Shown here: in pieces, positions 45,190-55,566 of the stretch | How positions within the stretch are numbered: the stretch's first letter is position 1 | How the letters are laid out: every line of letters begins with the position of its first letter | Assembly: GCA_964034945.1 (NCBI GenBank) | Contig: OZ035960.1 | Coordinates: forward strand, 78,835,331-78,899,330 | Length of the DNA stretch: 64,000 nt | Direction: 5' to 3' | Origin: Chrysopilus asiliformis | Taxonomy: Eukaryota > Arthropoda > Insecta > Diptera > Rhagionidae | Notes under the pieces: model-generated | Databases searched by the model: none | Seen by the model: only the letters and a program-made list of their open reading frames with translations | What the model was told of the DNA's origin: nothing | Position numbers and translations under genes: made by a program

Positions 45190-46340
45190 CATATCCACCA
45201 TTTTCATCGATCGATTTGATACCATACATTTCGCGCATTTTTTAAAGTGATTCTTATCACTTATATCCTCCTCCTCTCCTAGATTGTACAGGGAGCAGAT
45301 CCGGTGATTTGCTGGTCGAAATGTAGATGCATTTAATCTAATTAATCCACTGCAAGCTTTGCATATCCACATGATTTTGGTTCTGTTATTCGAATTTTCG
45401 AAATAAATGGGTCCTTTATTTAAATCAAGGTGTTTATATATCCGATCGCTACTGGCTAGTGCATTTTGAACATCCTGCCTATACTGCATTTGATTAATTT
45501 GTTGTAACATCATATTAGTGTTATGCTCCCATGTTGCAAGATCCGATATCTCCCAATTAATCAGAACAATCCGACAGTAATCCGACAGTATCTGCCACTC
45601 TTTTGATCAGAAGACATTTTAATTCAGTATCTTTATTGACAGCTGATGTAATCTTTCTTCGCCATATTCAAACAAGGACTTTGTAATATATTTTAGGTGC
45701 ATTTGGAATGTGTAAAGATGACACTCTGTGGTTCCTATCACCAAATTCAAGACGTAGTTTGGTGTAAACTTTGGTAAATTAATCACCCTTTTGAGGAAAT
45801 ATCTTCGTAATTTGTCCACTTCTTTAAAGTATTTAAAACCCCACACTTCTGCCGCACAGCAATGGATTGCTCTTGTTACGGAATTAAGAAGTTTCCATTT
45901 TGTAGCTAAACTAACATGCTTCTTTCCAAGAAAACTGCTCCACGTGCTATTCAAATTCAGTTTAGCTTTTTGGTCTCGAAATTTGATATGCTCCGCAAAT
46001 AATAGTCGGGACATTAGCTTCACTCCTAAATAGTCATACGTATTGACAATTTCAATTTCAGCGTCTTTAATAGTCCATTTTTCGTTTTCTCGTAATTTTC
46101 CAGCTATTCTGAAGACCATGATTTTTGATTTTTCCAAGTTGATTATTAAATTCCACATATCGCAATAGGACTCTAAATAGTTTATAATTTTCTGTAAGGT
46201 TTCCACGTCATCGGATAGAATCACTATATCATCTGCATACATCAAAACTCTGATTAATATTTCGTCGATATACAAACCGCCGCCCAGATGATCATGTAGG
46301 AAGCGACGACAGTAAGCATCCTTGTTTACCTAAGCTGAAA
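45190..46340 (-). pseudogene. LINE (non-LTR) ORF2 3' half: RT palm to C-terminal zinc motif
   Basis: The minus strand encodes IRVLMYADDIVILSDDVETL, the YADD catalytic box of a non-LTR RT. It continues through INLEKSKIMVFRIAGKLREN, YDYLGVKLMSR and KWKLLNSVTRAIHCCAAEVW to about 45619. After stops (45520-45620) a second frame (45513-45184) gives KGPIYFENSNNRTKIMWICK and ends with a cysteine-rich CSLYNLGEEEDIS segment, typical of ORF2 C-termini. The element is 5'-truncated and broken. It lies in the same orientation as HSDL2. Confidence 0.8.
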
Positions 46341-46427
46341 TAATCAGAAGTTTCAATTCCATCCCATATTGCAACTTCTGTATTTTCATACAGTTTACCA
46401 AATAGATTCACTATTTTTGAAGAGATT

Positions 46428-47083
46428 CACGTTGATTCTGAGATACGAAGTTAGAAGGCAGAACGTAACGCGGTCTATTCGATTCGCAACGCAAATGATA
46501 TTCTTAAAAACTTCGGATGCATCGCATGCAAACGGATTGTCCGAAACCAGCTGATGTGAGATATTTGCTAGTTGTTTCGTGAATTTTGAACTGAAAATGG
46601 ACTAAACACATTTTCCTATGTCGTAGTGTCTCTTATGGGCGGGCCTAAGCGTTTTAATCCCAATTTTATGTTGCCTCAAAAAAAATTGATTACGTATGAC
46701 CTTTCGCGATGCTTGGATTTTTCATCAATTCGAACGATTCATCCTTCGTATAAGACTTTTTTGCACTCCTATTTGAAATAAAACCCCTTATCCATCATAA
46801 ATATTAAAACACATTTATCAAATTTGCCTTTTGTCAATCACGGCCAACACGAAACGCGAGAAAATTGCTGCGGGCAGTTTAACCTACAAAAAACGCCTAC
46901 TAAGTATCCGAGAATGCCAATTATAGAACAACATCAAATGCGTTGCTCTGCGTTATCCAACTTGACAAGAAAATTGCTCAAATCGAATACTCGCGTATGC
47001 AAGAATACAGATCCTAGATTATCGAATGAAAATCGAGTAAACTAACGCAACGCAACCTAACTTCGTATCTCAGAATCGAGGTG
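46428..47083. mobile_element. 656-bp MITE with CACGTTGATTCTGAGATACG-type ends
   Basis: CACGTTGATTCTGAGATACG...AAGTTAG and, inverted on the right, CTAACTTCGTATCTCAGAAT then CGAGGTG. A degenerate relative is at 244-803. Both flanks read ATT, too little to call a target duplication. Non-coding. Confidence 0.75.
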
Positions 47084-47204
47084 ATTGTACAGTTGTAATA
47101 ATGCAATGAACATCTACGATGAACACAGATTTATGAATACGATGAACACAGAGGCATGGCGTTAAAGAATGCTAGGGATGCATTGTACAAAAGTGGGGTT
47201 TTTT

Positions 47205-47579
47205 CAGAATTCCGGGGGTGGGTACGCAGTTAGTGTTTTAAAATTTTGATTTTGCATGAAGACTGCCCGTTAGGATGCTGAAAAAGTTACCCTGGGGTTT
47301 TTGATGTCGCTCATCCCGTAGAATTTCAAAATGTGAATTAGAAGATCCTGTAAGGATAACAAAAATATCCTTTTTCCCGTGTCTCCTCGGGAAAACTAGA
47401 AATGGGCGATTTTCGGGGTCGCTGATAACGAAACTGATGTTAGAATTCCAAAATTCGAAATGGAATGTCCTGAAAGGGTAACGTTTTGCCCAAAAGTTTT
47501 AAAGCTATTTCTGGGTTTCTTTGTGCAAAATAACTTATGCAAAAAAAATTTGAACCGGCAACGACGGATATGCATCTAG
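47205..47579 (+). mobile_element. Helitron-like 3' fragment
   Basis: Contains GTCGCTGATAACGAA, then CCGGCAACGACGGATATGC and ends CTAG followed by T (47580). Related to 8408-9360 and 21675-21921; 5' TC end absent. Confidence 0.5.
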
Positions 47580-47722
47580 TTGTATTTTAAAACTATAGAA
47601 CATACAACAATCGATACCGAAGCTCTGAACCATTTTAAATAAATTTTAGAGTGTGTGAAGTGCAAAAAATGGGTTATCACGTTTTAACTATCCAAAAATT
47701 ATGAGAAAATGTCTTAGGGGGA

Positions 47723-48217
47723 TGTCACATTGGCAAATCAGCTCCTACAACTGCCTGATCCCGACATCAGGTCGCGCAGCTGCAGGAACCGATTTGATCA
47801 GTTGACGTGGCACACTGAACTGGGATCAGCTGACCTCAAACGTCAAAATGTCGGACTCGGAAGAAGAACTTTCCCAGCTAGTAATTATTTTAAAGTCAAC
47901 ATTATATGAAGTGGAGAGCCTATGACCTAGAGAGTGGCCATGCTACCTTAAAAGACTGTGCTACTGATGGCAATTATTACCGCCAGACGAAAAAAATATT
48001 GAAAATTATCATTTTATTTGATTTAATCTAACAAAAATGACATTAGAAACTACCCGACATGTTCCTGATATCAGCTACAAGTAGGTCAGTTCAGAATGTC
48101 AGCTGCATGTCCCAGACATACAGCTCCCATTTCTTGCAGTGTGCCATGCGCCATTGGATTGCATGGGCAACTGATGTCGGGATCAGGCAGCTGCAGGAGC
48201 TGATCGCCAGTGTAACA
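47723..48217. mobile_element. 495-bp MITE with TGTCACATTGGC ends
   Basis: Long inverted ends: GCCTGATCCCGACATCAG near 47755 and CTGATGTCGGGATCAGGC near 48170, extended outward to TGTCACATTGGC and GCCAGTGTAACA. A block near 47917-47990 (AGAGCCTATGACCTAGAGAG) matches the end of the MITE at 59356-59701, so a fragment of that family is inside. Confidence 0.7.
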
Positions 48218-48230
48218 TATCGCTTATAGT

Positions 48231-48562
48231 AGAAATAAACGATGCAATGGTCGTACCGACTTGTGTTGGACCGATATCGGGCCGACGGTCGTATACAACA
48301 CACACACGATACGATTTACTTGCGATTTTGATCGAACAAATTTTTCTAATCAATTTTTACTACCAAATATCTTTTGAAGCATACAGCACAACAGTTGTGA
48401 AATAATATCGCATGCGACCGCTGGTTTTGGCTCAGCGACGTACGACCGTGCGATATCGGCCCAACCGTCATTTCGTGCGCATACACTATACAATTATAGC
48501 TTGCGGCAGCAAATCGTCCCGACCATTGTACCGACCATTGTACCGACCATCGCATCGTCTAT
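48231..48562. mobile_element. ~330-bp MITE with CGATGCAATGGTCGTACCGA ends
   Basis: AGAAATAAACGATGCAATGG...TCGTACCGAC on the left is inverted at 48535-48562 (ACCGACCATCGCATCGTCTA). Three tandem ACCATTGTACCG-like units lie at 48525-48555. The interior has repeated CGATATCGG palindromes. Confidence 0.65.
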
Positions 48563-49424
48563 TTCTATTCTTAAATATGTAGATACTAATTATGATAGTC
48601 TTAGCAATGTTGAACTAAAGGCTGTCTCAGAAACAAGTTTAATAGCACCTTTCAGACTTACGATTTTCTATCAAAAAATTTAGCTGTTCGCTAAAACTAA
48701 TAAAAACTTTTTTTTAAGATTTTTGCACGATATAATACTCTTTTAAGCCCCTTAACATTAAGTATCAATTGGGCGGTAAAATGGATGGGTCCATAACGGA
48801 TGGGAAGTTATCTCACTGGCGATTTGTGTCTTTGCTATGAGATGAATAATTTCACACCAATTTTTTCCCTCCCCCATTACGAAACTGAACCTTATGTAAT
48901 ATAAATAAAATTCAAATTCGTTATTTGCTTACAAAATTAGAAGTATTGTAGCTTTTACTCTAAGCAATAAAAAAATACAAAAAACAACCTTTTAGGGAAT
49001 TAAATCCTCTTTTCAAATCAGTTTTCCCTACCAGAAAATGTGCAGCGGTTTGCGAGAAAATGCGCGCTGAACGTACAATCAAGTGTCATAACTAGGGCTG
49101 CCAAAAATATTCATTTGCATATTTCTTCTCGTTATGATTTCGGCTTCGGGAGTTTTTTATTCATCCGAATCAATAAGTTTAGAAGTGAATGAAGCCCATT
49201 TGTTATTGCATATACATAAATGGATATTTGACACGTTAATGCATAAATGCATATAACATAATGCATATTTCACAACTTTCATGAAAACCAATTTTTTTGT
49301 ACAATTCAAATTTTAATTCGACTGTGTCAGCTAGAATAAATATTAAAAATAAATAAATACTTTTTTCTTTTACTTTTTTCTACGAAGTATATAAAAAAAG
49401 TATTGTATTCAAGAAAAAAAAATT

Positions 49425-49710
49425 GGAGAAAAGGATAATCACGTTATCCTTACAGGACCTTCCGTTATCCTTACTGACTTTTTAATGTCAGATTCGGATT
49501 CAGCGACCCGAAAAACCCCCAGAATAGATTTTTTTCCGGAAAATTTGGAGAAAAGGATAATCACGTTATCCCTACAGGACCTTCCGTTATCCTTACAAGG
49601 ACGAAGTAGTGAAAATATTGTATTGTCATCGGACTTATATAAGTGTGCAAAATTTCAAGTCAATCGGACAAGTGGAAGTGGGTCAAAATTGGATTGCAAG
49701 ATTTGATCTG
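49425..49710. repeat. dispersed repeat with AAGGACGAAGTAGTGAAAAT, second copy
   Basis: Same orientation as 9650-9990. GGATAATCACGTTATCC is itself repeated at about 49433 and 49555. Confidence 0.65.
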
Positions 49711-49786
49711 ACAAACAAACAGACACGAAGGCAAGCTAAATAAAAGCTTTTAATAAAAAGGAAATAAAACTCTAGGTCAATTTTTT

Positions 49787-50903
49787 TATACCCGTATGGT
49801 GAAACCAAAGGGTATATTAACTTTGCCTTACCGTTTGTAACGCCAAGTTCCCGTCATCACACACAAAAATTAATTACACCAGTGTGTTTAGAATGATAAA
49901 CATAACAAAAGCTATAATTGCCAATCTGGCAATCATTGGAGACCCGTATGGTGATATTCGTATCAAAATTCGAACAGTTATACCAAAATTCCAATTTGAA
50001 GTCAAACTTTCCAATAAGATTTTTTAAAATTTATTCCAATCGGATTTTGATGTATGGGAGTTTTATGTAGAATCATATTCTAAATAACTTTTGTTCTTGC
50101 ACTTTTTTGATAAGATGCACCGTTTTTGAGATATTCACAAAAAACGATTTCGTTCGTATGGGGGGTACCCCCCCTAATTGTCCATTTTTGCCCATTAACG
50201 AACTTAGCCTCGCATTTTACGAAAAAAGGGTCTGTGCAAACTTTCAAGTCTCTAGCTCAATCCGTGCGCCCGCAATCCGCGCCACAGACAGACAAACGGA
50301 CAGACAGACGGACAGACAGGCAGACGGACAGACAGACGGACAGACGGACGGACAAGCAAAAATTAAATATTTTTATCATTCTAAACACACTGGTGTAATT
50401 CATTTTTTTGTGCGATGACGGGATCTTGGCGTTACAAACGGTAAGGCAAAGTTAATATACCCTTTGGTTTCACCATACGGGTATAATAATTTCTGCATGT
50501 CCGTTCGTCTGTCTGTGGCGCGGATTGCGGGCGCACGGATTGAGCTAGAGACTTGAAATTTTGCGCAGACCCTTTTTTCGTAAAATGCGAGGCTAAGTTC
50601 GTTAATGGGCAAAAATGGACCATTAGGGGGGGTACCCCCCATACGAACGAAAATGTTTTTTGCGAATATCTCAAAAACAGTGCATCTTATCAAAAAAGTC
50701 CAAGAACAAAAGTTGTTTAGAACATGATTCTACATTAAAGTTCCATACATCAAAATCCGTTTGGAACAAGTTTTAAAAAAATCTCATTGGAAAGTTTGAC
50801 TTCAAAGTGGAATTTTGATAAAACGGTTTGCCGTTCACTTAAATCACCATACGGGTTTTCAATAATTGCCAGATTGGCAATTATAGCTTTTGTTATGTTT
50901 TAA
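49787..50903 (+). mobile_element. DINE-1/Helentron-like copy 4, interrupted by an inverted copy of its own family
   Basis: The plus-strand 5' block (49787-49898, to GTTTAGAATGATAAA) and the rest (50488-50903, from TTCTGCATGTCCG to GTTATGTTTT) are halves of one element. Between them is a complete minus-strand family member. The 3' half ends with the subfamily-2 block (GCCGTTCACTTAAATCACCA). Confidence 0.72.
49896..50487 (-). mobile_element. DINE-1/Helentron-like copy 5, nested in copy 4
   Basis: A complete minus-strand copy from AAACATAACAAAAGC to CACCATACGGGTATAA, with an expanded GACA/GACG microsatellite at 50283-50352 and the GGGGGGTACCCCCCC hairpin at 50158. Confidence 0.75.
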
Positions 50904-51075
50904 TCCCCAAAGAATTCGCGAAAAAAAGAAATTCTGGAAATTTTTGTAATACGTTGGCACTTGCCACCCCTTGCCACTGCCTCTCTGCACATTTTCTAGA
51001 ACGAAAAAGAATTAATTCTCCAAAAGGCTGTTTTTAGACTTATTTTAAATGGCTCAAAAAAAAGTTGCATTAGTT

Positions 51076-51254
51076 TTAACACGTTGATTGCCAAGCAAAT
51101 TTTTAAAGACATGTAGGCCTGTAGAATGTATGTAGAACGTATACATGCAGAATGCAGACTTGGCTATCCAAAATTATTGCCGGGGTACCTCATGAAACTT
51201 AGTGAGTTTTTCGCTGGCTATCAAATATGATAACCATGGCAGCGAATGTGTTAA
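51076..51254. mobile_element. 179-bp piggyBac-type MITE
   Basis: TTAACACGTTGATTGCCAAG and, inverted, TTAACACATTCGCTGCCAT, with TTAA as target. The same terminal family as 15243-16479 (TTAACACGTTGAC). It lies 42 bp from the target duplication of the P-like element. Confidence 0.72.
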
Positions 51255-51754
51255 TTTGGAATTTCCTCACTCGTATGAACAGCGAAGTTCTTTAAGGTTC
51301 AACCACAAATAATATACAGATGACCGGAGCTCAAAGAAAACCATGTTATATGAAACCAAATCAAGCGAGCTTTTAAAGGCCGAAAAACTTTTTCCTCTGT
51401 GAGAGAACTTTGTCTTCGGTTCTCTTTTAAAATGATTTCAAGCTTTCGCCTAAATGCAAACACAAGCTACATGCATTTCATGTTGGAAAAATTTAGCGGG
51501 AGCGGTGTATTTCTTGTAATTCATTGTTCAAAATTCATTGATCCTCAGAATGTTTGTTTTTAATCGACCGTAGGTTTTCGTTCCTTAGTTGATCTGATGC
51601 GATATTGTTATGCGTGGTCATGCTTAAATTCGATTCTTTAATGTTTCTTTTTTGGTAAAAAAAATAATCGAGAGGTTTATAAAATTGCTATCAAAGATCA
51701 TTAAACATAGGAAGATGTTCAGAATTTTTAGCGCGACAATTATTACGACCGAGA

Positions 51755-51952
51755 TAAGGCACTTTACAGTTAGTTAAGGAATTGAGTCATGCTCACTGTC
51801 TCGGTCGCAATACTTTGGGGGAAACTAAATTACAGCGGAGTGAGACATAATGAGGGAACTGCTTACAAAGTATTGCGACCGAGAATGGGAAATCGATGCA
51901 GCCAAACAGGAGCATGACTCAATGCCTTAACTAACTGTAAAGTGCCTTATCT
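51755..51952. repeat. imperfect palindrome inside the P-like element
   Basis: ATAAGGCACTTTACAGTTAG plus TTAAGG...TGAGTCATGCTC (51755-51795) is inverted at 51911-51952 with one or two differences. Nested inside, CTCGGTCGCAATACTTTG is inverted at about 51870-51892. It could be an internal regulatory hairpin or a small element that jumped into the transposon. Confidence 0.8.
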
Positions 51953-52204
51953 GGGTCCCTTATTTGAAAACTAACAAGTGTTTAGTGTACAGAAATTTTT
52001 TCATACCATCGGTATCCAACGATTACCAGAGTAATAACAGTACCAATAATCTTTGTACCTTGTGCAGTTCTTGGCGTGACCCAGGAAGTTCCAACGTGGA
52101 GGAGACTGCACGTTACTTCCCTCGGGGAGTTTGGTTATTGGCAGGCCCCCTCGCCTCTGCCTTTAAAATATTTAAAAAACTTTAATGTCTTATAAGAAAA
52201 ACCA

Positions 52205-54838
52205 TTATGAATTGGTCAGATTACTGATTTTCTTATTTTTGCTGTATTTTTTGAACCTTACATTTTTTTTGGCATCCATCTCCCATTTGCAATTTTTTCT
52301 TAAAAGAACCAACATAAAAAAGTCCAAAACTTCTAATCGATGATGGTGACAGGGGTGTGATTGGTTAAACCAAGAAACATTATCTCGAATACATTTTTGA
52401 ACTAACGTTTGTCGAATTTTAGAAATGTTCGGTGTAGTTTTAAATATTTCGGAAAACCTACGAACATATTCCCTGCACATTTCGAAAAATTTTGACGAAG
52501 GACGCAGTAATCCAGTTTCAGCGTTACTATATTCTTTTACTGTAATAAGGATTTCAGATCTTTTAGTATGGCTGGAAGGATTTTCAGTCATTTCGGTATT
52601 ACAATCGGCACAAACGGTTCCAAGTTTCTTTTGCATTTTCATTATGCAATATCCAGCAAAATATCTAATTGCAGCATCATTTATGTCGTTTATGGTGCTT
52701 ATAAAATTAGTGTTTGTTGGATTATCATTATCCTGCAATTCAGGGCCGCAGAGATGGTTTAGCGCAATGTCCTCATCCTGATTAGCAGTTGGAACTCCAG
52801 TCTGATTAGTAGTAATAATAGTCCAGTCAATTTCAACAAGCTCCTGGGTTTCGCGATCGGATTGGCAATTAGAAATTTTGGAATCAAATATAAATTTTAT
52901 AGCTATTAACTTTGCATATATAAGACGGAATTCTGCCAAGCTTGGATTAGTTTTGTTAGCGTTTCGAGCTCGGATACGAGAAAAAAAGTTTTCCAGTGGA
53001 TCCTGATTGAATTTCTTCCAATTTATGAAGTTTAATTCAGGGTAAATGATAAACAATTGTCTTGTTATTTCCAACATTGACCTAATAGACATAACCAAAC
53101 CATCTAAGCAAAAGGAACAGTGTTTTTGATTCATTATTTTTATTTTTAGAATATATTCTTGCATTTTTAATAAAAAGGGAACCGCACTTTCATCCTTGAC
53201 GAAATAAGGTTTTCCATTTAATATATCGAATAATTTATCAATTTTTTCGAAAAATTTGGCAGTATTGAGTGCGGTGTCTTTCAGGTCTTCTGGAAATCCA
53301 TCTAAAGCCAAAATTGCCAGTATCCCTTTAGACATACTGTGGCTCAAAACTTGCACTGCTAATTTTACAGACATTTTTTGGAAATTAGTCGGATAAACGT
53401 GTGTATATGATAGCCTTGGACATACTTTTGAGGTTTCGTCTTTCTCTAAATCATACACAAATTTTACAATATTCCAACTCACTAAGCCATCAGGCGTTTC
53501 GAAGTCATGCGATATTAAATTATTTCGGATACTTTTAAATAAGTGCGGTACGTCGTAGGCTACAAAAATGGTCCGGTCAAGATGGATGAAAAATGAATTT
53601 TGAAATGTTACTCCCATGTCTTTAATATATTTTCTATTTGTGGGTCCCTGATCACAAACTATGCCTCTTACATTAAGTCCTGTATTGTTGCAAACTTCGA
53701 TTGCTCTTTCTACTTGTATTTTAAGAATATTAGCTGGTATAGGCGATGGTGTTGCAACATAAAAGAGAACGTGATTAAATTTACCTGTAAGACTTCGCAC
53801 CATGAAGACACATACGGATTTGGAGGAAACGTTTTCCCTACAGTTATTCCCATAATCAACAAATCCGTCTACTTGATCTCCAATCTTATCATATGCTAAA
53901 TTCTCTTGAATAGCCATTTCGTCAAAAATAAGTATAATTTCCTTTTCATGCTCTTGCAATAACGAAACTTGATGCTTTATTCCGTTTAACACATTTTCAT
54001 TCAATCCAGGCGGAATATTTTTAATTAATATCCAACTTTGGAGTGAAGTCGTGCAAGGTAGTCGCAAACCCAGTTGTTTCCTTAAAAAATCATAGCCGGC
54101 AGAAGACCGAAAAAATATGCACTGCGAAAGCCATTTTTCATCTTCATTATAGCAAGGACTATTATCGACATTCAATATCATTTTCGCAAAAATCTTAGAA
54201 TTTTCATTAATATTGTTCAGCGAATCTATGGTGTCACTTAATGCAGTATTTGCCTTTTTCTGTAATTTTAAATTTTGATTTCTTACCCTAATTAATTTAA
54301 TTTTTAAAAATTTATTTACTTTTCTAGAGTTCTTAAGTTCAGTTTTCAATTTTTTAACTTCCGTGTTTAGTTTTGCTATTTTTAATCTATAAAATTTGTC
54401 ATTTTTGAAACTTTTTACGCATCTTTCACAAAAAACATTACTCTCGATCAATTCACTTTCTTTAGAAGAACCTGGAAATAGTTTGGCAGAAATATTTATT
54501 TCTTCTAAGGAAAAATCACCTTCTATTCTCTTTTTACCATATGTTTTGGGTTGGGCAGCTAAATTTTTGGGATTGGAGTCAGGAAAATCTAAAAATAGGG
54601 TTGGGACGGCATTGGACTTTAATTTTTTCTTGCCAAAATATATATTTTCAAAATGAATGCTGCAAATATACGGCTTTTTCCTGCTTTGAATCACATCCTT
54701 TGATGCTTCCGCGGCATTCAGCCAGCCAGAATATTTTTTGTTTTCTGGCCTAGGGAATTGAAAAAATTTTCGTTGCGGAAAATCTTTCAATTTAGCTTGG
54801 CAGCTAATAATCGCACATTTAGTTCGTTCCCAAGACAT
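52205..54838 (-). CDS. P-element/THAP9-type transposase, intact 877-aa ORF
   Basis: Single uninterrupted frame. Residues 1-85 are a THAP zinc finger (C8, C13, C59, H62; CSIHF and AVPTLF motifs) for sequence-specific DNA binding. 148-200 is a lysine/leucine-rich coiled coil (LKIAKLNTEVKKLKTELK) for dimerisation. About 230-430 is the RNase H-like half with LIFDEM (D306) and GIVCDQG (D396). VAYDVPHLFKSIRNN (427-440) opens the GTP-binding insertion of the family. NQDPLENFFSRIRARN (E616) closes the RNase H fold, and 735-760 has the conserved YFAGYC segment. Candidate D-D-E: 306, 396, 616 (inferred). Drosophila P needs splicing of three introns; this frame has none. Length is close to vertebrate THAP9. 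The start at 54838 matches where THAP domains begin. It has the same orientation as HSDL2. Confidence 0.93.
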   Translation of the reverse strand: MSWERTKCAIISCQAKLKDFPQRKFFQFPRPENKKYSGWLNAAEASKDVIQSRKKPYICSIHFENIYFGKKKLKSNAVPTLFLDFPDSNPKNLAAQPKTYGKKRIEGDFSLEEINISAKLFPGSSKESELIESNVFCERCVKSFKNDKFYRLKIAKLNTEVKKLKTELKNSRKVNKFLKIKLIRVRNQNLKLQKKANTALSDTIDSLNNINENSKIFAKMILNVDNSPCYNEDEKWLSQCIFFRSSAGYDFLRKQLGLRLPCTTSLQSWILIKNIPPGLNENVLNGIKHQVSLLQEHEKEIILIFDEMAIQENLAYDKIGDQVDGFVDYGNNCRENVSSKSVCVFMVRSLTGKFNHVLFYVATPSPIPANILKIQVERAIEVCNNTGLNVRGIVCDQGPTNRKYIKDMGVTFQNSFFIHLDRTIFVAYDVPHLFKSIRNNLISHDFETPDGLVSWNIVKFVYDLEKDETSKVCPRLSYTHVYPTNFQKMSVKLAVQVLSHSMSKGILAILALDGFPEDLKDTALNTAKFFEKIDKLFDILNGKPYFVKDESAVPFLLKMQEYILKIKIMNQKHCSFCLDGLVMSIRSMLEITRQLFIIYPELNFINWKKFNQDPLENFFSRIRARNANKTNPSLAEFRLIYAKLIAIKFIFDSKISNCQSDRETQELVEIDWTIITTNQTGVPTANQDEDIALNHLCGPELQDNDNPTNTNFISTINDINDAAIRYFAGYCIMKMQKKLGTVCADCNTEMTENPSSHTKRSEILITVKEYSNAETGLLRPSSKFFEMCREYVRRFSEIFKTTPNISKIRQTLVQKCIRDNVSWFNQSHPCHHHRLEVLDFFMLVLLRKNCKWEMDAKKNVRFKKYSKNKKISNLTNS

Positions 54839-55298
54839 AATATTAAATTTGCGAAGTAAAAATTAATTTTACTGATCGAGGTTTGCTTTTTCTTTTGAAC
54901 ACCTCAAAGAACTAATGCAAAATGAATGAAAACACTTAAGGAACAATCGACTTAATCTGTGGAATATTTCCCACTTAAAATCAAAACCTTGCCCTTACCA
55001 CAAGCGTTCCCTAGCCTAACTTTGCATGCTACAAATGTTTTATACAACCCCACCGCCGCGCCATTACACAAAAAATTCAACACATTTATTACTACATTCA
55101 CTTGTGTGTGTTCGGCATACGATTTGACGAGAAACTTCGCTCAACATCGTATCTCTCCACTCTCGCTCAAAATTTAAGTCAAAAGCTTTTGTCGGCTGAT
55201 CTTCTGTCGGCTGATCGTTAAAAATTGTATCATGAGTTTCTTTGAGCTCCGGTCATCTGTATATTATTTGTGGTTCAACTTTCGCGATTCTACTGTAC

Positions 55299-55462
55299 CT
55301 TCTTCTGCTGCGGAGTAAATAGTGCCAGGCAGTTTAGGATGTGGATCTGCAGTTTTTGCAGCTATAACTATATTTGCACCGTCACTGGCCGCTTTTAAAG
55401 CAATTGCCTTTCCTATACCCCGAGATGCTCCAGTAATGAAAAGGGTTTTACCAGCCAATTTC
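55299..55462 (-). CDS. Hsdl2: HSDL2 homologue, exon 2 (Rossmann NAD(P)-binding start)
   Basis: From AAAGCAG| to GAAGAAG|GTACAG, encoding KLAGKTLFITGASRGIGKAI then ALKAASDGANIVIAAKTADP and HPKLPGTIYSAAEE. TGASRGIG is the SDR dinucleotide-binding glycine motif; AAKTA...HPKLPGTIY is specific to HSDL2. It joins exon 1 through a 54-bp intron (55463-55516). The P-like element begins 26 bp after its donor. Confidence 0.95.
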
Positions 55463-55516
55463 CTGCTTTAAACGACAATTTAAGAATTTAATAAAGCTAA
55501 AAACTTCAAAAGGTAC

Positions 55517-55530
55517 CTGCTGTTGATCAT
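55517..55530 (-). CDS. Hsdl2: HSDL2 homologue, exon 1 (start codon)
   Basis: ATGATCAACAGCAG then donor GTACCT. It encodes M-I-N-S and two bases of an arginine codon, fitting the short N-terminus before KLAGK in insect HSDL2 proteins. The 54-bp intron is typical of flies. All exons together give 1227 nt including the stop (408 aa), close to the ~418 aa of the human protein. Confidence 0.75.
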
Positions 55531-55566
55531 GTTGTATTTTTTTAATGAATTTGCAATTTAAACGAC

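Larger units (their letters stand above)
51304..55272 (-). mobile_element. P-element-like DNA transposon, structurally complete
   Basis: The terminal inverted repeat CACAAATAATATACAGATGA then CCGGAGCTCAAAGAAA is matched exactly at the other end (to 55272). The flanks share GTTCAAC, or GGTTCAAC if the outermost base is counted (51296-51303 and 55272-55279), the ~8-bp duplication expected of the P superfamily. It holds one 877-codon transposase frame on the minus strand. Near the 5' end (relative to the gene) CTGTCGGCTGATC is repeated at 55191-55219, and near the 3' end a ~200-bp imperfect palindrome spans 51755-51952. Total ~3.97 kb. Confidence 0.92.
44946..55298 (-). other. Hsdl2: HSDL2 intron 2 (10.35 kb)
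   Basis: From donor GTACAGTAG (55298) to acceptor TTGCAG (44946). It contains the LINE fragment, several MITEs, DINE-1-like copies and the intact P-like transposon. Gaps with nothing recognised: 44946-45180, 47084-47200 and 48563-49380 (at 49090 a TAGGGCTGCC motif hints at another hAT end with no partner found). Confidence 0.9.

Noticed and set aside
52425..52781. Plus-strand ORFs inside the P-like transposase
   Set aside because: They are antisense shadows of the 877-codon frame.
55264..55298. Extension of HSDL2 exon 2 through GTVESRKLNHK
   Set aside because: This is read-through past the GTACAG donor; human and fly HSDL2 stop matching at AAEE and resume at the exon at 44945.
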